Source: Acinetobacter albensis (GTDB lineage: Bacteria; Pseudomonadota; Gammaproteobacteria; Pseudomonadales; Moraxellaceae). Taken from it: 64,000 bases of DNA. The first letter of the stretch is position 1. Each line of letters starts with the position of its first letter. The stretch lies in assembly GCF_900095025.1 (NCBI RefSeq), contig NZ_FMBK01000006.1:1-64000 (forward strand). Direction: 5' to 3'. The notes under the pieces are model-generated. The model did no database searches. It had not been told where the DNA came from and saw only the letters and a program-made list of their open reading frames with translations. A program made the position numbers and the translations under genes. Shown piece by piece: positions 27,844-36,461 of the stretch.

Positions 27844-30800
27844 TTAGCCTGTGATATGAATACGACTTGCGCCTGCACCAATTGAGTTGACTTGAATTTG
27901 TACAGGAATACGTTCGTGCATATCTTGAATATGAGAAATTAAAACCACTTTACGTCCTTGGCTTTGCAGCTGATCTAAAGCATTCATCACCAGATGCAAC
28001 GATGCAGGATCCAGTGTGCCAAAACCCTCATCGATAAATAAGGATTCTAGTTTCATTGAGCCTGATGCCATATTTGCAATTGCCAATGCCAAGGCTAAAG
28101 ACACCAAAAAAGTTTCACCGCCTGACAACGACAGGACAGGACGTATTTCACCATTCATATCATGATCAATGATGGCCAGTCCAAGGCTATCAGGAATACG
28201 TTGCAATTGATAACGTGCAGCTAAGGGCTGCAATTGCTGATTGGCGTATTCAACTAAAATATCTAAATGATATTCTTGTGCCATTTTTTGAAATTTTGTG
28301 CCTTCTTTACTTCCGATCAGTTCAGAAATTCGTCCCCAACGATATTCTTCAGCAACGATTTTTTCAATATGTTGTTGATATTTGGCGGACTGTGCCAGAG
28401 CTTGATGCTGCAAACGCTGTTTGGCATCCAGTTCATTAAATTGTTCTTGTAGATGTAGAAGTTCGGCCTCGAATGTATGCAGTTGCTGCTGTACATCTTC
28501 AAAGCTCAATTCAGGTTGCTGAGCTTGATGTTTTTCAAATTGATGCTCTAAGGTATCCAATACACTTTTAGCACTTAAAACCGCTTGCTGCTGTCTTTCC
28601 ACATACAAACGAATATTTTGTGCTTCTTGAGAAGAGAGACTTAAGCAATGTTGAATGTCGTCAAGACTAAAGTGGGCATGTTGCTTTTGCCATGACGCAA
28701 TGTGGGCTTCAAGCTGCTCTAAGCGCTGTTCAAATTGGTTGGCGGTGGTTTGATACTCTTGTTGCTTCAGTTGTGCTTGCTGGAAGTGCTGGTCACTTTG
28801 GCTGAAGTGCTGACGTTGTTGTTCAATGTTTTGTTCAAGTTCAATTTTTTCGTTGTCTAAGGCCAATAACCATTTTTTCCCAACATCAAAGCCTTGATCA
28901 TTAAATGGCGCAATCAGATTTTTAATACGCTGACGCAAAACAGTCCCTTCAGCACTAGTGGCATGATTTTGTTGTTCGAATTGCTGTATTTGTAATTGAT
29001 AGAACTGTAATTCTTTTTGGGTATACGCAAGTTGTTGTTGCAGGTTTTGTTGTTGCAATCCCATTTTCTCAAGTTGCTGTATGGTGTGGCTACGCGTTTG
29101 AATATCTTGAATCAGTTGTTGGCTTAAATGAGCATTTTTTTGCCACTGGATGAGTAATGGTTGATCAAATTGTTTGAGTAAAGGTTCAACACATTGTTCA
29201 AGTTGATTAAATTGTTGTTCGACCATCTCTAGGGTCTGAATATCTTGATTGAGTGTACGGCTTTGTTGAATGTACTGCTGCAATTGTTGCTGTTGTTCCG
29301 CGTACTTTATCTGCTGTTGCTTAATCTCATGCTTCAATTGGTTGAGCTGTGATTGTAATGCATCGGGTTTAAGATCAGTATTTACCTCCAAATGCTGTTG
29401 TTGAATAATGTGTTGGATCTGGCTGAATTGAAGTTGCTGGTTTTGAACTAACTCTTCTAAGCGTAAGGTTTTTTGCTCTATGAGTGTATGTAATCGTGAC
29501 TGAGCAAGAATCAGTTTTTGCAAAGCCTCATGAGCTTGTGTTTCTTCATTTTGCCCCTGCTGTAACTGAATATCTTGCACATGTTGTAATGCAGAATGCA
29601 AAAGTTCTTGATGACTAACAAAAGGATGTTCATTACTGCCACACACCATACAAGCTGTATCAGGCTGTAGCTGAGCACGTAAATTTTGCACACTTTGTGT
29701 TTGCAGTAAACGTTGTTGTGCAAAGAGTTCTTGCACCTGTTCGCGGGCCTTTTGAGCGCTTAAATACTGTTGCTGCGCCTGTTCGATATCATGTTGTAGT
29801 GTCTTACTTTGCACCAAAAATTGCGCATGGTGTATTTGAATCTGTTGTTGCTCTTGCTGATCCTTGAAAATTTGTTGCAGTAAGAAAAGAGTTTGCTCCA
29901 CATGGTGCAAGCAATCTTGGGCTGAAGATTGCTGCTGCCGCAACGTACTCTGTTGCTGCTCCATGTGGTTTAAATCACCGTACTGTTGTATTAAAACGCG
30001 TTGTTGAAGGTATCGTTCAGCCAGTTGCTGTCTTAGTTCAGCGCTTGAAGATTGCGTATAAGCTTCATTTTTTTGCTGAATTTGCTGCTGTAATTTTTCA
30101 AATTGTTGTAAGCGCTCAATGGTGGCTTGAGGTTCACGATCAAAAACAGCTAAATTTTGGCTAGTCAAGAGTTGTTGTTCAAGTTTTTGATGATCTTGCT
30201 GAATGAGCTGTAATTGCTGCTGGAGTATCGATTGTTGTTGAGTAAAGGGTTGAATTTGATTCGTCAGAATCTGCTCTATTTGGGTTTGAGTATTTTTATA
30301 TTGTTTGATTAAAACGTCAATTTGATTGTCTAAATCTAAAGTTTGCTCAAGCGTTGGTTTGAATTCTACATGTTGTTGTTGCTGAGTTCTAAGTGCAACG
30401 ATAAGCGCCTTCAGTTGGGTCTGATGTTGAAAATATTGCTGTTCTAAGCTGTGAAATTGAGTTAAAAAAATAGTTTGTTGTTGTTTAAGTTCAACCCTCT
30501 GTTGCTGAATGTTTTTCTGTTGCACAAAGGCATCACGAATGCTTTGAAATTGATCAAGTTTTTCTAATAGAGCTTTCTGTGCTGCCATTTTTTCATTGGC
30601 GTCAACTTGTACCCAATAAAATTCCTTTTTGGCTTGAATCTCTGTGTGTAATACGTGTTGTTGCTGATGCCAGCGTAGGTCATTTTGTAATAATTTTTCT
30701 GCCTGTTGCTGACTTCTTAATTGGAGTCGACTTTGCTCATGCTGTTGTTTAAGCTCTACCACTTGTTCTTCGCTGAGGAGTTCTATATGTCCAATCAAAC

Positions 30801-31452
30801 TTTGTAATTGTTCTTTTTGCTGACGAATCTCTTTGGTTTTTTCAAAAGCTTTTTGACTGACGACACTAAAGATATGCGAGTTGGTTAAATATTCTAGTAA
30901 ATCTGCGCGGTCTTGGTCTTTGGCTTTTAAAAATGCGCCGACTTCTGACTGTGCTAATAGCACCGCACGGGTAAATTGTTCAAAGCTTAGTCCAATTAAT
31001 TTTTCAATGGTAGGCGTACATTCAGAAATTTTTTGCGTCAAAATACGTTGATCTTCGACACAACGAATAGCACGATCTACTTTTAAATTCCCATCCATTT
31101 TATTACGCGCACGTCGAATATCCCAACGTGCAATATAGCGTTTTTGATCCAAAGCGATAAATTCAAGTTCAGCAAAGCCTGTGGTCGTACCACGGCGTAA
31201 AATATTTTTTGAATCTTTAATTGAGATCCCTTGTCCACTTGGGTCTTTTAAACTACCTACTGCACCATTTAAGCGTGGAATTTGATCATAAAGTGCCAAA
31301 CACATGGCATCTAATAATGTGGATTTACCTGCACCAGTTTTACCTGTGATGGCAATTAAACCTGCATTCGATAGAGGTTCAGACTCAAAATCAATACTGT
31401 GTTCACCCGCAATAGAGGCCAAATTACATAAATTTAAACGTAAAATTTTCAT
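27844..31452 (-). CDS. sbcC: Exonuclease SbcCD, ATPase subunit SbcC
   Basis: A 1202-residue SMC-like Rad50 homologue. With SbcD it trims DNA ends and cleaves hairpins. Walker A GKTGAGKS is at residues 37-44, the zinc-hook CMVCG lies near residue 600 between two long Gln/His/Glu-rich coiled coils, and the ABC signature LSGGETFLVSLALALA (about 1107) and Walker B LFIDEGFGTLD follow. It is longer than E. coli SbcC (1048), with the extra length in the coiled coils. It starts 9 bases after sbcD, so the two form one operon. Confidence 0.94.
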   Translation of the reverse strand: MKILRLNLCNLASIAGEHSIDFESEPLSNAGLIAITGKTGAGKSTLLDAMCLALYDQIPRLNGAVGSLKDPSGQGISIKDSKNILRRGTTTGFAELEFIALDQKRYIARWDIRRARNKMDGNLKVDRAIRCVEDQRILTQKISECTPTIEKLIGLSFEQFTRAVLLAQSEVGAFLKAKDQDRADLLEYLTNSHIFSVVSQKAFEKTKEIRQQKEQLQSLIGHIELLSEEQVVELKQQHEQSRLQLRSQQQAEKLLQNDLRWHQQQHVLHTEIQAKKEFYWVQVDANEKMAAQKALLEKLDQFQSIRDAFVQQKNIQQQRVELKQQQTIFLTQFHSLEQQYFQHQTQLKALIVALRTQQQQHVEFKPTLEQTLDLDNQIDVLIKQYKNTQTQIEQILTNQIQPFTQQQSILQQQLQLIQQDHQKLEQQLLTSQNLAVFDREPQATIERLQQFEKLQQQIQQKNEAYTQSSSAELRQQLAERYLQQRVLIQQYGDLNHMEQQQSTLRQQQSSAQDCLHHVEQTLFLLQQIFKDQQEQQQIQIHHAQFLVQSKTLQHDIEQAQQQYLSAQKAREQVQELFAQQRLLQTQSVQNLRAQLQPDTACMVCGSNEHPFVSHQELLHSALQHVQDIQLQQGQNEETQAHEALQKLILAQSRLHTLIEQKTLRLEELVQNQQLQFSQIQHIIQQQHLEVNTDLKPDALQSQLNQLKHEIKQQQIKYAEQQQQLQQYIQQSRTLNQDIQTLEMVEQQFNQLEQCVEPLLKQFDQPLLIQWQKNAHLSQQLIQDIQTRSHTIQQLEKMGLQQQNLQQQLAYTQKELQFYQLQIQQFEQQNHATSAEGTVLRQRIKNLIAPFNDQGFDVGKKWLLALDNEKIELEQNIEQQRQHFSQSDQHFQQAQLKQQEYQTTANQFEQRLEQLEAHIASWQKQHAHFSLDDIQHCLSLSSQEAQNIRLYVERQQQAVLSAKSVLDTLEHQFEKHQAQQPELSFEDVQQQLHTFEAELLHLQEQFNELDAKQRLQHQALAQSAKYQQHIEKIVAEEYRWGRISELIGSKEGTKFQKMAQEYHLDILVEYANQQLQPLAARYQLQRIPDSLGLAIIDHDMNGEIRPVLSLSGGETFLVSLALALAIANMASGSMKLESLFIDEGFGTLDPASLHLVMNALDQLQSQGRKVVLISHIQDMHERIPVQIQVNSIGAGASRIHITG

Positions 31453-31461
31453 CGATTGTGC

Positions 31462-32718
31462 CTATTGATCGGGTGTAGCATGTTCAAGCGTCTGTTGAGC
31501 ATCATGTAAAAGTTGAAGGAAATCGCGTTGTACTTCGTCATCTACTTGATAGCCCATTTTTTCCCAAAGTGTTTCAAATAATTGTTCTGGGGTAGGCGGT
31601 TCTAAATTCATTTTGCTTTGTGCATCAAGGCCATGATCTTGCTGAATCGGTTTACGATAGATACGCACCAAACGGTATCGATTGGGTGGCAAAGCCTGTT
31701 CTATTTGTTGGCGTAAATCGAGCGGCGGCGGGACAAGTGAATAGTATTCCACATCTACATATTCACGTTGCTCGATCGCAGAAATTTCTCCAGTGGCTAA
31801 AGCGCGTAACTTCTGCATTACTTCATCAAGTTCGCCTGAAATTTTATGCAAATGAATACTGCGTGGCACTTCAAGTACATTCAACCTAAGCCGTGTATCA
31901 TCTTGCTGATGAGGTTGAATTTTAACTTCAACCACCTGATGCTTGTAGTTGATTTCACTAAAAGATAAAGGAATCGGGGAGCCACTATAACGAATATGAG
32001 CGTGCTGAACTTTTTGAGGTTTGTGTAAATGTCCAAGTGCGACGTAATCAATGACTTCATCAAATAATGTGGTAGAAAGGGCTTCTTCATTACCGATTAT
32101 TATTGGGCGCTCAGAGTCTGAGGTTTCACCCCCTTGCATATGTGCATGTGACATTAAAATCAGGGCTTGATCTGCTGTTTTACGTTCTTTGGCTTCACGG
32201 ATCAATTGCTGATGTAAATAGGCAATTGCATTTTGACTATTACTGGTATGTTCATTAAATCCAGTGATTTCTGCAGGACGTAAAAAGGGCAGGGTCAAAC
32301 ACCATGCCACGATATTCTTGTTTTCATCATAAATGGGTAACATTAAACGATCTAAATCGAGTTGACCCGCTGCATTCTTATGAATCACACCGACAGTTTT
32401 GGCATTATATTTTTCTAGTAAAGGCTCGACCTGTTCAATTCGATAACCTGAGTCATGATTGCCTGCAATCATCAGCGTTTGCATATGGGGTGCACAAGCA
32501 TGAGCATCGGCTAAAAATTGATAAAGTTGTTTTTGAGCCAAAGATGCAGGATTAATCACATCGAAAATATCCCCTGCAATGAGTAAGGCATTGGGTTGTT
32601 TTTGCTTGATTTGTTCGAGTAACCATTTTAGAAACTGTTCATGTTCATACTGACGTGAGTGATTATAAAAAAACTGACCCAAGTGCCAGTCTGATGTATG
32701 AAAAAAATGAACAGCCAT
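31462..32718 (-). CDS. sbcD: Exonuclease SbcCD, nuclease subunit SbcD
   Basis: A 418-residue Mre11-type Mn2+ nuclease. Metallophosphoesterase motifs are FHTSDWHLGQ (about 5-14), IAGDIFD (about 47-53), IAGNHDSG (about 84-91), MSHAHMQGG and ALGHLHKPQ. The C-terminal third is the SbcC-binding cap region. It is the first gene of sbcDC. About 310 bases separate it from the divergent diguanylate cyclase gene. Confidence 0.94.
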   Translation of the reverse strand: MAVHFFHTSDWHLGQFFYNHSRQYEHEQFLKWLLEQIKQKQPNALLIAGDIFDVINPASLAQKQLYQFLADAHACAPHMQTLMIAGNHDSGYRIEQVEPLLEKYNAKTVGVIHKNAAGQLDLDRLMLPIYDENKNIVAWCLTLPFLRPAEITGFNEHTSNSQNAIAYLHQQLIREAKERKTADQALILMSHAHMQGGETSDSERPIIIGNEEALSTTLFDEVIDYVALGHLHKPQKVQHAHIRYSGSPIPLSFSEINYKHQVVEVKIQPHQQDDTRLRLNVLEVPRSIHLHKISGELDEVMQKLRALATGEISAIEQREYVDVEYYSLVPPPLDLRQQIEQALPPNRYRLVRIYRKPIQQDHGLDAQSKMNLEPPTPEQLFETLWEKMGYQVDDEVQRDFLQLLHDAQQTLEHATPDQ

Positions 32719-33031
32719 ATGCTATGAAACTCATGAAAAGTGCCCCGATATACTATAGGCAAATTTCTGACATTAAAGCTAGTTCTATTGTCATTTAGAG
32801 GGGATATTATATTTCTATTTTTTTAGTTTTAAGATAAAAGTCCAGTATCTCTTTTTATTTTTTTGATTAAAAAATATACTCATTATTTAAGCTGAGATAA
32901 ATTCTATTTTAATTAAACAATATACAATACAGAATACCTTGCACTTGTTATGCAAGATCAACAGTTCAATAAAATCGGCATTGCATCTTAAGCCTATTCG
33001 GTAATGATTCAGATATGCTGATTAACATAAG
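32719..33031. other. Divergent promoter region between sbcD and the diguanylate cyclase
   Basis: About 313 bases, AT-rich, presumably carrying promoters in both directions. A small inverted repeat, CTTGCA (32938-32943) and TGCAAG (32951-32956), lies about 75 bases upstream of the cyclase start. No gene is apparent. Confidence 0.4.
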
Positions 33032-34021
33032 ATGAGTCAGCCAATGCAAAATAGCCCATTCAAAAATAATCATGTATACAACGAAGTGGTATATAAAACT
33101 TTAATTGAATCGACTCTGGCCATCCCATGGAGTATCGATTGGGACACGAAGCAATTTACCTATATTGGCCCACAAATTGAAAAATTGCTGGGTTGGCAAC
33201 AGCAGTCATGGAAGTCGGTACAAGACTGGGTTGATCGTATGCACGAGTTAGATCGTGATAAGACCTTCAGCATGTGTGTCGCACAATCAATTGCAGGAAT
33301 TGATCATGAAGCAGATTACCGTGCTTTAAAAGCGGATGGATCGTATCTTTGGATTCGAGATGTGGTTCATGTCATCCGTAAAGAAAATGGTGATGTAGAT
33401 TCACTGGTTGGGTTTATGTTTGATATCTCTGAACGTAAAAAACAAGAGCAGCAATTAGAAATACTCCAACGTCAGCTAGAAGAATTTTCCTATAAAGATG
33501 GTTTAACTGGAATTGCCAATCGCCGTTTATTTGATGAGTTTTTTGCACGTGAATGGCAAAGTGCAATCCGTTTACAACAACCGCTGTCTATTTTACTGAT
33601 TGATCTGGATTATTTTAAACAATATAACGATCAACATGGTCATCTTCAGGGCGACCAATGTTTACGTGAGATAGCACAATTATGGACAACATGTTGTAGT
33701 CGCCCACGAGATTTGGTTTCACGTTTTGGTGGAGAAGAATTTGCGATTGTTTTACCTGAAACAGACGAAACTGCTGCAATTCAAATTGCTGAAAGTTTGC
33801 TACAGGCATTAAACAATGCCAAATTACCGCATTGTGCTTCGACTATTTCTGATTATGTGAGTTGTAGTATCGGGGTGAAAACCATCATCCCTACAGAACA
33901 ACAAGACAGAGTCGGGTTTTTAAGTGAGGTCGACCAGAATTTGTATCATGCGAAACAAAATGGACGGAATGGTTATCAAGCAGGAGAGGTACATACTTTG
34001 CAAGATTTAACAGGTTCATGA
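33032..34021 (+). CDS. Diguanylate cyclase with PAS sensor domain
   Basis: A 329-residue protein that should make cyclic di-GMP from two GTP. The N-terminal PAS/PAC domain (about 20-135; FTYIGPQIEKLLGW, ADGSYLWIRDVVHVIRKENG, GFMFDISERKKQE) is followed by a short coiled-coil linker and a GGDEF domain (about 150-320) with KDGLTGIANRRLFDEFF and the active-site RFGGEEFAIVLPE. An RPRD five residues before GGEEF fits the RxxD inhibitory site. There is no EAL domain and no membrane segment, so it is cytoplasmic, with the PAS signal unknown. Confidence 0.9.
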   Translation: MSQPMQNSPFKNNHVYNEVVYKTLIESTLAIPWSIDWDTKQFTYIGPQIEKLLGWQQQSWKSVQDWVDRMHELDRDKTFSMCVAQSIAGIDHEADYRALKADGSYLWIRDVVHVIRKENGDVDSLVGFMFDISERKKQEQQLEILQRQLEEFSYKDGLTGIANRRLFDEFFAREWQSAIRLQQPLSILLIDLDYFKQYNDQHGHLQGDQCLREIAQLWTTCCSRPRDLVSRFGGEEFAIVLPETDETAAIQIAESLLQALNNAKLPHCASTISDYVSCSIGVKTIIPTEQQDRVGFLSEVDQNLYHAKQNGRNGYQAGEVHTLQDLTGS

Positions 34022-34149
34022 TTCTGACGTTATCAAGTCACAAAAACACATTTATCCTAAATTAAAATCAGATGAATAAAGCAAATATGTGTGGCTTTAA
34101 ATTTCCGATAAAATTTTATAATCATCAAAAAATGGACTTTTTATAGTGA

Positions 34150-34188
34150 AGATGCCCGTCAGTTTGTCAACTGACGGGCATTATTTTT
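34150..34188. terminator. Terminator between the diguanylate cyclase and the MBL-fold hydrolase
   Basis: ATGCCCGTCAGTT-tgtc-AACTGACGGGCAT is a 13-bp perfect stem with a tetraloop and a T-rich tail, placed between convergent genes. Confidence 0.85.
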
Positions 34189-34207
34189 GATAAAGCACTT
34201 TTATGCA

Positions 34208-35185
34208 TCAGTCTTTAAAATGGATTGGAATCCACTGGTAGCGTTGATCATCTGCTGAATAAATATGCCCAATGCCGGGAAAAGGCAAATGTGGTGCAGC
34301 AATGGTTTGTCCATTTTTAGCATAATCTTTAAATTGTTTTAAACGGGTTTGTACTGCTTTTTTCGGGTCGATATCATAATCGATTGCCGTTTCTGGTTTA
34401 TCGAATTGCACGGTATGTGAGTGCACAATGTCACCAATAAATACCACGGTTTCATCTTTGGTTTTTAGCGCATAGCTAAAATGTCCCGGCGTATGCCCCG
34501 CGGTATTCATCACTTTAAAGCCCTGAACTTGATCGCCCAATTGATACGTTTTAAATCGTTGTTTGGCTTGATAAGGTGCAATCGCCTGTTTAATTTTTTC
34601 AACAGTCCCTAAGTAACCTGCTTGTTTGTCTTTCGGGAGTTTGCTGGCTTGTTTCGGATTTAGCCAATAGTTCGCTTCATCGTTCGAGACATAAACCATT
34701 GCATTGGGAAAGTTAGCGATTCCATTTTGGCTAATACCGCAAACATGGTCTGGGTGTAAATGTGTCAATAAAATCGTATCAACTTGTTCTGGTTTGTGGC
34801 CTGATGCTTTTAAGTTGCTTAACACTGAACCCAAATGTGTACCAAAACAAGTGGCAGCACCGCTATCCACCAAAACCAGTGAATGACTTGTATTTACTAA
34901 AAAGGCATTTACAGAGGTTTGTACACCTTTAGCTTGGTCAGCAGCATATTTCTTTAAAATGTCATGTATTTCTTTTTCTGGAAGGTTTTGAAATAGTTTA
35001 GGCGACATGAAATTGGTGCCATCGAGCAGGGCAGTGATTTGTACATCACCCGCTTGGTATTGGTAATAGCCTGAAACTTGTTTTTGTTGGGGGATGGTGG
35101 ATTCGGCAGCTTGGGTGGTGATGGCTGTTGTGTTTAGGGCTAGAGTAAGAAAAAGCGGGTTTAGATTTTTCATAATTAATTTCAT
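34208..35185 (-). CDS. Exported MBL-fold metallo-hydrolase
   Basis: A 325-residue protein with a signal peptide (hydrophobic to about residue 25, cleavage likely near TTQAA) and a metallo-beta-lactamase fold. Zinc motif THLHPDH (about 140-146), downstream ligands in NTAGHTPGHFSY and FIGDIVHS, and the terminal PFPGIGHI resemble the secreted methyl-parathion-hydrolase/OPHC2-like group, some of which cleave lactones or organophosphates. The substrate here is unknown. It begins 14 bases after the RelA/SpoT-type gene on the same strand, so both may share a transcript. A second ATG at 35173 is an equally good start. Confidence 0.8.
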   Translation of the reverse strand: MKLIMKNLNPLFLTLALNTTAITTQAAESTIPQQKQVSGYYQYQAGDVQITALLDGTNFMSPKLFQNLPEKEIHDILKKYAADQAKGVQTSVNAFLVNTSHSLVLVDSGAATCFGTHLGSVLSNLKASGHKPEQVDTILLTHLHPDHVCGISQNGIANFPNAMVYVSNDEANYWLNPKQASKLPKDKQAGYLGTVEKIKQAIAPYQAKQRFKTYQLGDQVQGFKVMNTAGHTPGHFSYALKTKDETVVFIGDIVHSHTVQFDKPETAIDYDIDPKKAVQTRLKQFKDYAKNGQTIAAPHLPFPGIGHIYSADDQRYQWIPIHFKD

Positions 35186-35199
35186 CAGTGATTTGTTTT

Positions 35200-36189
35200 T
35201 TAAATATTTTTACTGCGATATTTTTTTACGATATGTGCAAGGGGATATGTTTTTCTATCATTAAAGAAATCATCACTGATAAGTTCCATTAATTTTCTTA
35301 CAGCACCGGCCTGATGCCATAGTAGATCTTCATCATGATTATCTATCTCTTTGATAGTTTCATTTTCTATTTGTTTTAGAATGTCTTTATATTGGAAATA
35401 ATTGAGGATCAAATTCTTAAATGAAATATTGTACTTAAGCATTTCCTTTAAAACGCTTCTTGTTTCTTTAATATCAGATTTTCTATCCTCAAATGCATAA
35501 TCTAAAAATGCTTGAAGATTATCTAGATTTAATTCTAAGTTTTCATCAAATTGTTGCTTTCTTTTCGCTTCCTTGATGAGTTGACTTTTGTTTTTAGCAA
35601 TTGCATTCTTAATTTCTTCAAATTTAATATCTGCATCCTCTAGGACAGCACTTATAAAAGAGAATTTTCTACGTAGTTCTTTGGGAATATCCACTTCTGA
35701 TTTATAAGCTAATTTGTGTTCAATTTCAGCCCATGAATGCATTAAAATGGTTCGAACTTGAATTTCAAATTTTAAATCATTGAGTCCTCTGTAGTTAGGG
35801 GTGCTTGTCCAAGAATCTTTAATTGTTGCAATGAAATGAGTAGAACGATATCCAAATTCGGTAGCATTTAATAGTTCTTGTTTAGACTGATTTTCAGTTA
35901 CATCAAACTCTTTTAAAATTATATCTTTAATTTTTTCAATATCATTTTGGAAATAACAAATAATACGAATTCCGCAAATATCCTCAATCTCATTTATTGG
36001 TTTTTCATATCCTTTCCTTTCAATTTTTTCTAAGTAAGATTGTAATTCTTTGACTCGATTTTTTATAGAAAGATAAGGTATATCTTGTTCATTAAGAAAA
36101 ATTTCTAATGACTGTTGGACATTTGAACCTAATTTTTCGTAGTTTGGTTTAAGTTTTTTAAACTCATCTGAGAATTTAGTATTTGACAT
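35200..36189 (-). CDS. Stand-alone RelA/SpoT-type (p)ppGpp synthetase
   Basis: A 329-residue protein with an N-terminal RelA_SpoT synthetase domain (about 25-165) and no HD hydrolase, TGS or ACT domain. Synthetase motifs look intact: R45 and K47 in IKNRVKELQS, D70/G73/R75 in EDICGIRI, the G-loop GYRSTH (113-118) and EIQVRTILMHSWAEIEH (142-158). A helical C-terminal part of about 160 residues is unassigned. Such solitary synthetases are housekeeping SAS enzymes, or toxSAS/CapRel-type toxins that alarm or defend against phage; I cannot decide between these. The DNA is visibly more AT-rich than metG next door, which hints at acquisition. An 8-bp inverted repeat lies upstream. Confidence 0.85.
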   Translation of the reverse strand: MSNTKFSDEFKKLKPNYEKLGSNVQQSLEIFLNEQDIPYLSIKNRVKELQSYLEKIERKGYEKPINEIEDICGIRIICYFQNDIEKIKDIILKEFDVTENQSKQELLNATEFGYRSTHFIATIKDSWTSTPNYRGLNDLKFEIQVRTILMHSWAEIEHKLAYKSEVDIPKELRRKFSFISAVLEDADIKFEEIKNAIAKNKSQLIKEAKRKQQFDENLELNLDNLQAFLDYAFEDRKSDIKETRSVLKEMLKYNISFKNLILNYFQYKDILKQIENETIKEIDNHDEDLLWHQAGAVRKLMELISDDFFNDRKTYPLAHIVKKYRSKNI

Positions 36190-36289
36190 ACATGTATTGT
36201 CTTTTGATATTTAGCACTATTAAATTTTAGATCTCAGTTAAAATCAATACTTTCCATACTATTTTATAAGAAGAGAATATTTGATTGTT

Positions 36290-36313
36290 TTACTTTTATC
36301 GTACCAAAAGTAA
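36290..36313. promoter_or_regulatory. Inverted repeat upstream of the (p)ppGpp synthetase gene
   Basis: TTACTTTT (36290-36297) and AAAAGTAA (36306-36313) form an 8-bp inverted repeat with an 8-base spacer, about 100 bases upstream of the synthetase start. It may be an operator. Confidence 0.35.
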
Positions 36314-36412
36314 TAAACCCTTTTTTTTTGTTAAAGTGTACGTCCCTGTATTTTTAACGAATGATTGACGTCGATGCCACAGGTCAATTGATAAGAGGTG
36401 AGGTTAGTAATA

Positions 36413-36443
36413 AAAAAGCCCCTACAATGTAGAGGCTTTTTCT
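36413..36443 (-). terminator. Terminator after metG
   Basis: AAAAAGCCCCTAC/GTAGAGGCTTTTT hairpin (one mismatch, three-base loop) with a T-run in the minus direction, about 20 bases past the metG stop. Confidence 0.8.
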
Positions 36444-36461
36444 TATCTCAGTGTCTAAATC

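Noticed and set aside
28200-31000. Apparent repetitive DNA rich in TTG/CTG units
   Set aside because: It is the codon bias of glutamine-rich coiled coils in sbcC, not a tandem repeat array.
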